A stretch of DNA of 64,000 nt, from contig JAJTWR010000299.1 of the NCBI GenBank assembly GCA_021613335.1, forward strand, positions 2,284,001-2,348,000. Direction: 5' to 3'. Shown here in pieces: positions 1 to 18,404 of the stretch. Under the pieces are notes generated by a model. It did no database searches. It was not told the origin of the DNA and was given only the letters and a program-made list of their open reading frames with translations. The position numbers and the translations under genes were made by a program. The stretch is from Whitmania pigra (lineage: Eukaryota > Annelida > Clitellata > Hirudinida > Haemopidae). Positions within the stretch are counted from its first letter, which is position 1. Every line of letters begins with the position of its first letter.

Positions 1-459
1 TACACCCTGGATTAACCTTCCACAAAGCATTGTGAATGTTGTCCATATTTAAGTTTTTCATTGATGAGTTTCATGGAGATTTGAAGTTTAAATTATATTT
101 TGACATTTTTGTTTTTATAATTATTTATTAATTAATTTATACATTTATATAGTTTTAATAATAATAGTAATAATAATGATAAGGACAATAGCAATAATAA
201 TAATAATAATAATTATCTACTATTATTAATTATTATTAACATTATTACTAATATTATATTATTATTATCATTATTATTATTATTAACATTATTAATAATA
301 TTATATTATTATTATTAATTTTTTTTTTTTTTTATTTATTAAATCTAAAATATAGTAAATAAATATTATACTATTATTTTTTATTGATATTTATTTATTT
401 ATATTTATTTATTGTTATTATATTAATTGTTATTAATAATAATTATAATAATATTATAG
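1..459. other. AT-rich intronic or upstream DNA
   Basis: No gene is seen here. From about 160 to 450 the sequence is dominated by imprecise ATT/TAA runs, with poly-T near 320. It ends in a good splice acceptor (TATTATAG) at 459, which opens the first visible exon of the CCDC180-like gene, so it is probably an intron of that gene. Confidence 0.6.
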
Positions 460-3400
460 GCTGAAAGTCTGAACAATGAACTTGAGCTGAAAGTTCATGT
501 GATTGAAGGGAGAATTAAAAGAATTCATAAAAACATCTTTGAAGTTCGACAAGGTAACCAATTAAACAATCACCGATTAAGCAATCACCGATTAAACAAT
601 CACCAATTAAACAATCACCGATTAAACGATCATCGATTAAACAACAATTTTCACACAATCATCGATTAAACAGCATTTATCGATTAAACAATCATCAATA
701 TCATTCTTCCACATCATTACAATCATCATCATAATCCAAAATGTTTTTCTATTATTTAGCTGAAATTAACCTTCACTCAGAGAGGTTTTCAAGTCACAAA
801 GCACAAGTTCTGGACATTCTTGGAAATTCAAAACTTGAAACGGCCGACCTTTTAGGAAAACATGGAGAGTTTATCAAAAGCTTTGAAAGAAAAGTGGAGT
901 TGCTGAAATGTGAATCAGATTCAAGCAGCAAGTCATCCCGGTAGATGGGATTATTCGAATCGATTTAATTTCTTGAAATTCAATAATTGAGTTCTAATTT
1001 TACTCGAAAGATTGAAGAAAATTTTGGATAGGATTAGAATTGAGCACGAATTATTAATGGATCAAATCAAAGCTTCAACGAGGATGTTTGTGAATGAAGT
1101 TGATTGCTGCACGAGAGGACTTCACAAGTCAAATTTGATGCTCGACAAAACTTTGATGTCAGTTTATGGTGTTTCTCATGTTTGTGATGGTTTCCATGTT
1201 AATAGTAAAGTTATTTTAAGAAGTTTTATAAATTACAAAAAGTAAGTAGAACTTTAAAAGGTCAAGAATAGTCAGTCATTTAACTACTGATTGAAGTAAT
1301 TATGTGTTTAAAAGCAGTAACTGAAATTTCAGCTTGTTTGTTGATGGAGGGAACTTTTGTTTGGATGAAGTGAGGGGTTACAAGCAGCAGATTGCTAAGC
1401 TTATGAGTGATATAATGACGTGTGAGGAGACTACAATGAGAGAATTGGAAGGAATTGAATCGAAACATTTCAAAGAAACCCTTCAAGTCGTCAGAAACTT
1501 TGAGATCAAGTTGGTCATTTGATTGATTAAATTTAATTAAACCATCTCGTTGTAGTTTAGGATGCTCTGTTATTTATCTCTTCAACAAATATTTTGTAAA
1601 CTAAATTAATAAAGTTTGTGGTCATGGTCAGATATGAAATTAAAAATTCCTATCTGGAGTTTGAAGAGAAATGTGAGAAAATGCTTGGTTCTCTTTGTTC
1701 AAAACTGAGAAAAGAATTTCTTTCAAACAATGATGAAGAAGAAAAGCTGAAAAAGAAAATTTTTGTGATGCATGAAATTCTAAATAAGGTTCGTCGTGAA
1801 AAAGTTTAAGTATTTTTGAGAAATATTAAAGTAGGAATTTTATTAACCTATGTACTGATTATGGAATTTTATTAAAGTTTGTGAATTATTTTGCAGAGTT
1901 TCTACATGTTTTATTCTTCACTTGAAAATGTTAACAATAATTTAAAATATTATGATAATTAGAAATAATTGCCATAATTATTAAGAATGTCACCAATATT
2001 AGTAATTAATTCCAATCAGCTCATCTGCAACTATTTGCTTGAATTTGATTGTAGGAAGTAAAATGCACTTTGTCTCAGTATCTGGATGTCATGTCGGATG
2101 CAAATCAGTTACTCGTGAGGCAAGCCGCTCATTTGAGTCACGAGTACAAAGATGACTTGCAGCCATCTTCTTGCAAAACAGCAGAAAACAAGAAATCAGA
2201 CATTTCGGGTTATTTTATTTGGCATATTTTTGTGTTTCAATAAACATTAATTGAACTTTTGTTCAAAAACAGTGAAGAGTGAGAGAAATGTCTTATCCAT
2301 CTCAAATCCTCAAAGACAGCTTTTCCAAGATGGTCTGATGGGAGTGCTGGCCAACTTGTATAAGTTTGTTTCTTTGCATCATTATTTGTCATTTTTAACC
2401 ATTTGTTTTACTAGAATAATTTGCTATGCATTCATTTAATATTTAAGTTCCGAGTTAATATTAGAAGCACTTCTCAACGTTAAAAACCTCTTTTTGACAT
2501 AAGAAGCACTAATTTATTAATTGGTTAATTAATTAATTTTATGTTCTTAATTTGCCAGTAATTGTAAATCCTTATGAAATTTATTATTTTAAAATTCTAT
2601 TTTTTAACAGGTTTGGTGATAATTTGTCTCAGCAGGGTTGGTGGGCTTGTTATTTGTTTTAAGTGGTTTTTTTTTCTTGAAATTATTGAAATTATTAGTG
2701 TTTGCTGAAAACAGTTAATTGGTTATACTTATTCATTTAACAAGTTATATATTTTAATTGATGTGTTTGTTGGTTGTACTCGTTAACTAGTTATACTTGG
2801 TAATTCCTTGCAATTGAAGTGCCCTCATGTGAAGAGCCTAGAAAATCAAAAAGTGTGGCCGAGAATGAAAGAGCGAAACTGTAAGGAATTAACTAATTAA
2901 TGATTTATTAACCAATTAACGATTTATTAGCAATGACTGATTGAGACTTTGTCTGAAAAATGTTTCTTGTCAGGAGCACTGAAATAACTGAAGAAAACGC
3001 TGACGAAGACACTTTCAAGGGCAAAATGAAGGCACTCATAAAAGAATGTTCAAACAATCTCAAAGAACTGTCAGAGGTCTGTTTATGTCTGCAACAAAGA
3101 AAATTAACTTCAAAATCAGCATTTAAAATTCTGAAATAAATGTCTTGTTTGAAAGCAAGCATTATTTTTAATATTTTATTATTTTTATCAATTCATTATA
3201 GACATTTTACAAGGAAAATAGTGGTATTCCAGAAGAGTTTTTGTACCTCTTATCAAGCAAGAATCTTAGAGAATTCAACGAGAAGTTGTTTGCAAGACTG
3301 ATCGATGTACATGAAACTGCAGATAAATATCATGAGGAAGCTTTGCAAGGTTTCATATCCTTGTCATTATCAGTCGGTCATTGTGTTGGAAATTCTTTTC

Positions 3401-5583
3401 TTCTCCATTTTTGTTGACCAACCAGACAACATTCAAACATGATTTTTTTTCTTTGTGCAGAAGGGTGCATTTTATTACTAAACATCATTACAATGTTTGA
3501 TTAGTTAATTTGTAATTATTAACTTTTTATGAATATTTAGAATTTGAAGCAGACGTAAAAAGGTTCGAGGAAGCAGTTTCACAAATGTTTACAAAGACCA
3601 TGAAAAGGACGTATTCCCTTAATTTGAGTCAGTTTAACGAGCAGCTTAATGTCTTCAACGACTGCATGAAGAAAGTTGTTGAAGAATCCAACATAATCAA
3701 GGTCATTTAGGATCAGTAATGGCATTTTTATGATGATCTCACATCTCCATGACATGTTTTCATTATTTGCAACCATTCTGAAATATGTTATTTCCTTATA
3801 AGTGGCTCAAATTGCTGCATTTTATTTTTAAGGCAAGTCACTTAAATGCCTTGAGACCCACTTTAGGACATCCTCAAAATGAAGAAACATTTGACGAGTT
3901 GCGAAGGAAGGAAAGAACTCGAAGTAACAACCTCAACAAATCTGTCAATCGTCTCTTCATCAACAAACAGGTCGCTTCAGAAGCCCAATAATTTTTGTGT
4001 TTAGTTTTTTTCCATTTTTACATCTTTAATTCAAAAGCGAAGTGCTATTTTGATTTGCATAAAAAAATTGCATATTGATTACCTTATTTCCAATGTGCTT
4101 TATGTGAACTATGTACTTGCAACAAACATCTAACATCATGTATAACATAAGAAGCCCGTGCAGCCTTAAGTGTATCCTTTACATAAAGACTTGAATTGCT
4201 AGGTAATTGGCTTTCCTGAAAACTTCAATATCTCATTTTTAGACAATGCTTTACATCTGCACATCACTACACGATCAATTAAAAAGTCAAATTTCTCAAA
4301 TATATATGATGTATCGATTTTGTATGACCCAAAATCACATTTTACTTAATTTACAAGTTTTAATTTCTCTAGAAAGTCCATATTTTACAAGTTGCTTTAT
4401 GTGATGGGATGTCAAAATTCATTAAGAAATTAGCATAAAGTATGCACTTTCTATACTTGGCACATGCTGTATAACTATAATATAACATATAACTCCAAGC
4501 TACCCCAGTTGATCTTATTTATATTATAATGTAGACATTTAATATTGTTGTACTTCATTTAGTTGGAGCCATATGCATAGCATCAGAGGCGCTTTTGAAA
4601 CCATTTATATAGCGCTCCTTCCTGCCCGAGTGGCGGTAGTGCAGGCAGGGTTTCGAACACGACACATTACGACCTTTGCCATTACTGATGTATGCAGGCA
4701 TGTAACCCATTCGGCCAACCTGCACACCGTAACATTATCAATATCACAATAAACTTTTATTGTGAATGTGAAATTTTATTCCTCTTAAAGATTTTGTTTT
4801 AAAAATTTTATATATTTCAGAAAGCCATGCTAGATTTCATGCCAAAACTCATGAAGCAACTGACAAAATTTGTGATAAATTCATTTAGTGAATTAGACAA
4901 ACTTTATCTGAAAAACTATGGTAATTTATAATTGTTTTACTAAATAAAACTCTGACTTATAATAATAAATAATAATAATAGTTCATTTATATGGCCTAGG
5001 GGCTTACCTAGCCAAATTATTCAAAGTGGTTAAATTTTGTTAGCATATACATTTATGTGCTTGTAGCAGAAGCAGATGCGGACCCCGACTCAATTTGGAC
5101 CGGTATGTTGTTCCACATAAATATACAAAATCAATAATAATAGCTATTGATTAAGAAGTATTTATTTATATTTTGTTAGGTTTACCAAACCTTGACATCT
5201 ACGCAAAAATGTGGGAACAAATTGAAAAGAACATATCTGTGATACCCTCGAATGATGCCATCTCGGATAGCGATGGACAGGAAACGGATGATGACCAGGA
5301 TCTAAGTGGCATCAACATCGCATCGGAACGAAAAACAGCAGTTCACACATCAATATTTGCGTGTGCCTTGGAAATACAAGAGGTGTGGATATAACAAGTT
5401 AATTTAATTAATAGATTAACATGTTAAATAATTATATATTTACACCTTCAGGACTTCTTTTCTTGCATTGGCCATCTTTTGGCAGCAATTGACACAGATC
5501 AAAATGAATTTAGAAGTAATAAGACGGCTATGGAAAGATACTGGAACCACAGCTTGAAAGAAATAAAATCCTTTTACATCTAG
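460..5583 (+). CDS. CCDC180: CCDC180-like coiled-coil protein, 3' part (17 exons)
   Basis: This is the C-terminal 727 residues of a long, mostly helical, charged protein. The 5' end lies left of the window. Exons: 460-553, 760-940, 1011-1241, 1333-1509, 1632-1788, 2055-2208, 2273-2357, 2611-2636, 2820-2880, 2974-3076, 3202-3349, 3541-3701, 3833-3970, 4821-4920, 5070-5102, 5180-5382 and 5452-5583. They total 2184 nt, open throughout, ending in TAG. The segment LRPTLGHPQNEETFDELRRK matches the conserved C-terminal (DUF4456-type) region of CCDC180 as I remember it. The protein is poorly understood, and a link to cilia or sperm is family knowledge only. An acidic stretch (SDSDGQETDDDQD) lies near the end. 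A poly(A) signal AATAAA is at 5662-5667. The 5070 acceptor could equally be 5067, which would add one residue. The family call is good; the function is unknown. Confidence 0.82.
557..690 (+). repeat. 15-nt minisatellite in a CCDC180 intron
   Basis: There are about eight imperfect copies of a 15-nt unit, CAATCACCGATTAAA. They are tight from 557 to 645 and degenerate to about 690. The array fills most of the first visible intron (554-759). Confidence 0.85.
4565..4727 (-). repeat. tRNA-derived SINE, copy 1
   Basis: Read on the minus strand, this starts GTGCAGGTTGGCCGAATGGG, which contains an A-box-like TGGCCGAATGGG (plus 4706-4717). A B-box-like GTTCGAAACCC follows (around 4648-4659). The 3' part contains GCGCTATATAAATGG. 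It lies in the intron before the CCDC180 exon at 4821. The same unit recurs at 19052-19190 and 54869-55043, so it is a dispersed SINE with a tRNA-Ser/Leu-like head. Confidence 0.8.
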
Positions 5584-5667
5584 GCTGAACCAAATTTTTG
5601 ACTTTACTTCACTTTCAACAATGAATTATTATACTAATTAATTTCTTGTGTTCATAAAACGAATAAA

Positions 5668-6129
5668 TGTGTTGAACTAAATCTAAATTTAATATTTGTT
5701 GACCCAAATATCTTAAAATCTGTGACTAAAGATATACAAAAAGCTTTCATCTCCTGGTTCTGTATGAACATATTGTATTGAACATCGACTTAGGCGCGGA
5801 TTTATTGGATGCACAACTTGAGACTTTTGCTTCCTAAAGATGGGGATGGAGAGCAGATGCCTCAACAAATGACGTCCCTGTTATTAACTAAGTAAGTGCA
5901 ATTCAAGTGGATATAAATCCCATTTCAAATACTTGATTTATAAAAATATATTTTCTACTGGCAGTGTACTCAAAGAAATCTAAAGTTTTGCAACAGGACT
6001 TATTTATTCCTTGCGATTTTAGGTCACCAGGCTGAGAATTTGGGCCTGATTTTCGATAGCTGGAGAAAGCAACGACATATCATAACAATTATTTATAGTG
6101 GTTAAGGAGACCTGGATCTGTGTAATAAC
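5668..6129. other. intergenic, nothing recognised
   Basis: This lies downstream of the CCDC180 poly(A) signal. No coding potential, RNA gene or clear repeat boundary is visible up to the retrotransposon remnant. Confidence 0.5.
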
Positions 6130-6602
6130 CACTCTTTTTAGTTCTAATAACCGAATTTACTTAAGTACATTTTAAATTTATCTACTGTGTCCGCATGGAT
6201 GGTTTCCTTATCTAGTTTATTCCATAAGGAAACCACCCTTGAACTGAAATAATTGTTTTTCAAGTTTCCCGAAGCCTTCCTATATAATTTACAATGGTGC
6301 CCTCTAGTAGAAGCACTTCGAAAAACTGTTCAGGCAAAAGGCCTTCCCTTCCTGATAAAATTTTGAGTACATCGATGAGGTCCCCTCTAGTTCTTCTTTT
6401 TTCCAGAGTCGTTAATATACATCTATTTAATCTTTCCTTGTAACTCAGTTTTCCAAAACCTTCTATAATCGTCGTTGCCCTTCTTTGTACTTTTTCCAAC
6501 ACTTCTAGATCCTTTCTCAAATGAGGGTTCCACACTTGCACACAGTACTAAAAGTGTGGTCTTACTAATGCCTTATACAGACTTTTGTCATATCTACTTA
6601 GA
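6130..6602 (-). pseudogene. non-LTR retrotransposon reverse transcriptase remnant
   Basis: The minus strand encodes the C-terminal end of a non-LTR retrotransposon ORF2. It reads through a KSLYKALVRPHF block, an in-frame stop, CVQVWNPHLRKDLEVLEKVQ, RRATTIIEGFGKLSYKERLN, and a tail with DTVDKFKMYLSKFGY. These blocks are typical of the region just after the RT fingers and palm in CR1/Jockey-like elements. No catalytic YADD box is present, and stops and a frame change show it is dead. The clade is not resolved. Confidence 0.8.
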
Positions 6603-8063
6603 TTTTCAGAGTCATGTATAGTTATGGTTAGGGATGTGGTTAGAGTTAGGGTGGACCAAAAGTCTCTGGAAGTAGGTTGGAGCCCATCTATTTATGTTCA
6701 CACGAGGGGGAGGATGGTCCGAACAAAGCGGATGCTTTTGGACGTTGTGAGTTGGCAGAATGTGGACGTCCGCAAAACAATAAATGTAGTAAAAATATCG
6801 TAAAATAAAGCTACTTTATAACAATTCGACCCACAAATTTCAAGCGAGAATTTATAAATTTTAAACCTAGATGTCGCTAAGGGTGCCTCATTCTCAGCTT
6901 GCGTTCTCTTGTGTTCTCGTGATAGAAGCGATGTTTTTAGGTTGTGTAAGCAGGGCTATATAAATTGTCAAATTATTATTATTATTACAATTCCGTGCTG
7001 AGGATGTTTGACCCCCTCCCCTTGTGGAAAAAGCTGAAATGACGTCCCAGATACGATACGTTATGACGAGCTATGCAAGAACGCTGCCCATTCAACCAAC
7101 CAGAGCGCCATGGTTAAACAAAATAGTTACAAGGATACTACTAACAACAATTTAATTATTAATCAAAACAATAATAATTAAAGTGCTTTTGAATCTCCAA
7201 CGTTTTGTAATCAATGATTAAATCATTTTAGTGACAGTCGAACTTATGATAAATTCGGGAGTTAAGGAAGCTACATGGTGAACTGAAGGAGGATTTGGTT
7301 GCTCACATGAAACTCTGAAAGGCTAAAAGTGAATTCATTTCCATCAAAGGCATCGATTAATCCACGCCCCAACAATTTGGCAACGATTGAAACCTAGGAA
7401 ATCTTTTCATGCCGACCTGTTGAGAAGGCCCATCGATCAATTAATCAAGGTTGCCTTTATGTCTCTCGGGAGACTTAAATCCAAGCCTTTCAGTTGAACG
7501 TGTTGCGAGGAATTTCCTTTCAAAGAAATCCAAGCACGATTCGTGCGGCGCATTTGAATTGGAAGCGATCATCATTCCCAGTTTGATTGATAGGCCGAGC
7601 AGGAAATGACGGTGGGATGTTCTTCTTTGATGACTCAATTTTCAATCAGGTGGTCATTATTTACGAACAATCAGATCTATCTTTCAACCATTTATTATTT
7701 ATTTAATTAGTAGATTTAATTAAATCTTCTCGTATCGTGAAATCTTCAATTGAGTTTTTCCGGCGTTTTTCGAAGTTTATTTTTACACAATTTTATAATG
7801 TTCGTTAACCGTAATTGAAATTGATGGTTGAAATAATAATAATATTTATTAAAATATTAATTATAAAATAATTACAATAATATCATACTAAATATTAATA
7901 ATAGTGGAAATCAATAAATTTTTGCAGCAAATATAAAATTCCACCTCATCGTGGAAACACTTGCCTCAAATAGAATATCACTTCCTATCACCATCATTCC
8001 GCCAATCAACATTACAAGCTCCGCCTATCCGTCACACCTGATTGATCAGAAGAAGTTATCAAA
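6603..8063. other. intergenic DNA upstream of the homeobox gene
   Basis: No gene is seen. It holds a MITE-like fragment (6997-7049), a CTATATAAATT plus (ATT)n stretch near 6955-6990 that looks like a SINE tail, and AT-rich DNA from 7680. An open stretch around 7928-8109 in a different frame could in principle be an upstream exon of the homeobox gene, but nothing in it resembles a known NKX6 N-terminus. Confidence 0.45.
6997..7049 (+). repeat. fragment of the GACGTCAT MITE family
   Basis: This contains the family's characteristic 3' end, GGAAAAAGCTGAAATGACGT followed by CCC. It matches 34539-34733, 46816-46985, 47852-47945 (inverted) and 56842-56946. Only the terminal part is preserved here. 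Confidence 0.65.
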
Positions 8064-8120
8064 TAAAACACAAGATTATTTAGCTTCAGATATAAATTTG
8101 GCTGCTTTGTTTGTAGAAAC

Positions 8121-9666
8121 ATGTTTAGTTACAAAAGGTTTACCGCACAAAGCTTTGACTCTCCAATATTTTTAGGTAATTACAACGTGAAGAATACTGT
8201 TCATGAAAAAGCTCATCCAAGTTTTGGACAAATGGTCAGCAGCAATTTAAGAGCATCTTTTACTCAGGAAGAATCTACTCGTCCGCTCCACTATTCCAAT
8301 CAAAACGAAACAAATCCAAGGGAGGAATTCCGCACAGAATCCTTTGTGCAGCATTTCAAGTCAATTGGACATCAATCAAGCCTAGAATCAGTTGTAGGAA
8401 ATTCAGAGACATTTACAAATTTCGTAGATGCTTCTTGCCACGAAAGATCGGGAAAAAAATCCAAAGTAAAAACATCACGTCCTACGTTCAATGGGCAGCA
8501 GATTTTTGCACTTGAAAAGGTTTTCGAACAAACCAAGTATTTGACGGCACCGGAAAGGATTACCTTGGCAGCTGATCTCGGAATGACAGAAAGTCAAGTG
8601 AAGGTAATTTATTATTTCATTGAATATTCGTTATTTATTAACGTGGACGTTTTTGATAATTATTTTTCAAAGTATTAATAGATTATATATAAGGATACAG
8701 TCGTGTTGCAATAATAAAATATTTCAGAATGACTTTCTGTCCTTAAAGTTACGTTAAGCAAAGGTTGTTCGCTCGAAGAAGAAATGATTGCACAGCTGTC
8801 CACACCCATATTTCTTAATCGGTGTCATCTCATTGACAGGCAAACAGGTGTTGCTTAGTAACCACACTAATAAATTGGTTGGCGTCTGACAACAGCTCAA
8901 GGCAATGTTACCAGTTTTCTGATCAAGTCTTTGTAACAACTCTAACAATGACATTAGAGTTCCGATGCTTTCGTTCTCTGTTCACACATTTGAAAACGTG
9001 TTAGCTGTTAGAAGCATTTGAATTGTGCCAAAGACGTCTTGAACGGGATTTCAGACCCTCCAGCCCAAATGTATATTGGCAATGTGCGAAGCGTACGTGC
9101 GTACGTGCATACGTTAAGTAACATGTATGAAGTAATATTATATAATTCTAATGTGCATTACAAAGGCATCAACGAAATGTCTTCCAATTAAGTCAAAAGT
9201 CTAGACTTTTACTAGACAAGTAAAAAAATGCGACCGCATTTTTCATGGTTTCTTAATTGAATAACAAGTCCATTTAATATGGCAACATAATAATTGGGAT
9301 TCGTGAATTCCAACTTTTAACGGCAAACTTATCTAGCTTTTTCATTTCAATTTGTGACTCGTCATATGTAGGTCTCACGGCGATACATAAACGTTTAAAA
9401 TAGAACCGTTGGAACCATTTGCAAGAGACTAAAGGGGAACAATTTGATAAATCTTGTAGGTGTAGATAAATTTCAAGTAGAATGCTGACAGAGTATCAAC
9501 TCATTAGACCTTGGAGACGTTGATTAACTTCATCGAAATTTGCGCTTCCTTTGTTTTATAATTTGTTTACTTTGCTTCTTGTCAACAGGTCTGGTTTCAA
9601 AACAGGCGAACAAAATGGAGAAAGAAAAGTGCTTCGTCTGATCCTACTTTTCAAAATCAACACTGA
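8121..9666 (+). CDS. NKX6: NKX6-type homeobox transcription factor (2 exons)
   Basis: Exons 8121-8603 and 9589-9666 encode 186 aa. The homeodomain includes [20 protein letters not shown], then [20 protein letters not shown] and [24 protein letters not shown] and the FEQTKYL context are diagnostic of NKX6 rather than other NK classes. The intron interrupts the homeodomain between QVK and VWF, a position shared by NKX6 genes. ATG 8121 is the first ATG after an in-frame stop at 8064-8066. Unlike the usual NKX6, no eh1 (FSIxxIL-like) repressor motif is visible before the homeodomain, and only 12 residues follow WRKK. An upstream exon joining at the acceptor ending at 8175 cannot be excluded. A poly(A) signal AATAAA is at 9798-9803. 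The protein is expected to be nuclear, binding TAAT-core DNA in neural or endodermal patterning (family knowledge). Confidence 0.88.
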
Positions 9667-9803
9667 ATTTTATAAACATTTTTGCCCATAAATCATTTAA
9701 GTGAGTCTCGTCCGTTAAATAAGACATAAAAACTTGTATTTGAAAGGTTTTACTTAAAGATTTTAAAGGCCTTTGTTTAATTACTTATTTATTCTTAAAT
9801 AAA

Positions 9804-10185
9804 TATAAATGCAAAAAAAGTTAAAAAATCTCATAGAAACTTATAGAAATAAAAAACATTAAAAAACAATAAAATTTGGGTTAAGGTTTAAACGCCCAAC
9901 AAACCTTGAAGTTGGACTTTATCTCTTTGATAATCTCAGTTTGTTAAGAAAGACATGTAGATGACATCAGATGACGTTTCAGAACTCGAGATCTGCATTT
10001 TTTCGCATTGAAGGTCAGATTCGTCTGGCACAAAAGGGTTGGATGCGTGCTTCATCTATAGAGTGTGACACTCTATTTAATAAAAACTCATTGGCGACAA
10101 GTTCGCTTCAGTAGGTGCAAAGTCCCCGCAGCAAGCATTTAAAACTTGTTGTATTTACTAACCACCGATCCATGAAGCTGCTGAA
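9804..10185. other. intergenic DNA between NKX6 and KMO
   Basis: No gene or repeat is recognised. It must contain the KMO promoter. An ATG at 10172 opens only a four-codon upstream reading frame that ends (TGA) overlapping the KMO start region. Confidence 0.5.
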
Positions 10186-15724
<5,539 letters not shown>

Positions 15725-15819
15725 AGTGATCATCATCATTCTTGACTTATTGCGAACATGTTTATGTTAAAAGTAACGACTATATAAATAATATATTCAT
15801 AATTTATGAATAAAATAAA

Positions 15820-18404
15820 ATGTTGCATGATCATAGAATTATTGCATGTCAAGTTCGTCTTTATTAGAATTAATTTTAACAATAAATGTAATGTCAGAAA
15901 GAAGTAAATGGATGAGGATGAGTTTTTATGAGGATGTGACAATTTTGCTAAAGTTTTGAAGGGTTCCATTAAATTTTATTTGCAACTTTTCAGCTTTTCC
16001 GAAAACCAAATTATTATCAGTTTTCAAGCAAATTGCTAGTATGTCTGTTTTGATTTCTGTAAAAGTCACAAAATCTCATGTTAATGAACTGAATCAAAGT
16101 TGTCTTACAGAATGTAAACGTAAAAAAACCTACAATGCTTCAAGCGAATGATGTGCAAAAATGAATTAAATTGATAATGAGATTCTTCAAACAGCAGAGG
16201 CTGTTTTGAATAATGAAAATATGAAATCAGTAAAATAAATGCTTTTGTTCTGTTAATCTTTGCTTTTGATAAACAAGTATTTATATTATATTATATTTAT
16301 ATGTTTGGAACATATTATATTATTAAATACACAGACAAATAGCTGCGCCACTTCTGCCTGCACAAAAATATAGAACTAGGAGTTGTTACGAATTTCGCTT
16401 CTGTGGTAGAAATTGTGGAGAAGCTTTAAATATCGGATCACATTAAGCGGTAATGATGTGGTAAAATAAAAAAATATTATTATCATTTATTGTTATCGGT
16501 ATCGAGTTCAATTTATTACATTAAATTACGGATGATGAAGCAGCCTTGTGAATCACCAAGAAATTGATACAAAAATTATTCTCAATGAGCGCCAGTCTCT
16601 AAACTTCTCAGTAATTGAACTTTAATAGATGTTTATTGAAGCTTTTACGGGTTCATCCACCCCCTCCCCCCCCCCCCCCAAAAAAAATTATCTATAAAAA
16701 GTTTCAATTGTAAATTAAAAAAAATTTGTTTCTGGAAGAAATACATTTGTATTAATGTTGAATACATTGTTCTACCAAGATTGGCATCAGTTCCAACTTT
16801 TTAGCCGGGGCCGGGTTTAGTAGGTTTTTCGGATGATCATTTCCTTTTGTATTGTGCGTCCTAACGAGCTGCTAGTAGGGCGATAAACCTGGAGTGGATG
16901 GATGGATGGCCCATTAGGAGTACAAATCCCAGCCTCTCTCAAGAGCTTTTATGACTAATACCTGATGATTTAATTCCATCATTTTATGATAACTTGGATT
17001 CAGACATGAAATAGACGTTCTCACTTTAAAAATTGTCTAAATTTCTTATGCATGTTTTACGACATTCCCCGGCTAAACCCCGGCTAATTTTAGGAATCGC
17101 CAAAAAACCGGAGCATGGGTTTCCGGTCGATTCCTAATCGACAGTGACATACGGCTGATCACCAGATGCGGGCCTCCCCTGAAAACTTAAGGAAATTTAA
17201 AGGGCCAAAACGTTTGTAGAAGGGGAAACTCCTCTGAAGATACCTCGGAGCTCCAAGGAGTATTAAGAAACAAACTGATATCTTTGAAATTTATTTGTTA
17301 GACATCGGATTATTATTACTAGTAAAAAAAAGCTTTTACAAATTGTGAGTATGCAATTGGAAAAGAAAACACATCGTTCTCATGGTAATAATTGATTTAT
17401 GTTTGTAAACATTAAGCACCACATTTACATACTGTGATTAAACAGATAATATATGTGTGCATTTTTTTCACTTATTGGAAATTTTATTTTGATTACATGT
17501 TTTGCCTGAAATGCGACATTAAGGGAACAATAATGTATTTTCAATACTCAGTAGGTCTATATCTATATGAGACATTGAAGATCATACAATAGAGGAACAC
17601 ATTTGCAACATCATTTTCATATATAAAATGACGATTGGTGCTGGCAATCAAGCTGTGTAAGCCAGCCAATTTTGGTTACTAAGCCATAAGCCATTTGGGC
17701 TGTCAAGTCGCGGTTAGCCAGCTAAAATTCTTTCGAGCTGCATTGATTTCTTGAAAACCCTCCCATGTCTTCTCCCATGGTATCAAAATTCGTTGAATGT
17801 AAAGTCTGTCGCGAGAAAATTTGAAGACGTTGAACATATGAAGCTTTATAATCATTTGAAGTTGACCTTGAAATATAATTTCTTGCTTGAAAATAAAATA
17901 ACAAAAATAAAATAAATCCATTTAAAATCCGATCAAGAAGGAAATCACGAACTTCTTAATTACCTCAGTTTCAGAGGCAACTAGAGATATGGAAATCAAT
18001 AAAAGCTAAAATTAAATTTAAAATTTAGATGCATTTCTTGGCTCCGTCCCATGATGCTCTGTAAAACTAAGCCATAAACAATTGTGAATGCTAATAAAAA
18101 TCTTAATTTATGTTTTGTTTAAATATTTAAAATTTTTAATGAATCATGCTTTAAAATTGCGACACTATTAATTTGGTATCCAATTTTGGTGCCCCTAGTT
18201 ATTTCGTTGAATATTTGCAGCTTCAGCCACGAATTTGCGACTCAATAAATTTTGCGATGCACTTTTTAAATTTTGACATATTATAAAACTTTACATAAAT
18301 ATTATAAGATAATTTTATTACACACTATTTTTCATATCTTTTGTCAATCAACCCTAATGAGTTTAATTGGTTTGAGGTAAATTGGTATTGGTTATAGCTG
18401 CTTA
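15820..18404. other. intergenic DNA between KMO and TOMM20
   Basis: No gene is recognised. A C-rich tract lies at about 16658-16679. A GC-richer segment at 17050-17290 differs in composition from its surroundings and may be a degraded transposon. A segment near 18168-18200 is shared with 46998-47025. Open reading frames here are short and unsupported. Confidence 0.5.

Noticed and set aside
7075..7125. A segment with GGCGCTCTGGTTGGTTGAAT on the minus strand resembling a tRNA/SINE A box.
   Set aside because: No B box at the right distance and no second copy in the window.
7951..8175. A 74-aa frame upstream of NKX6.
   Set aside because: It starts with GTG, is in a different frame from the homeobox exon, and shows no NKX6 N-terminal motif. 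It is kept only as a remote upstream-exon possibility.
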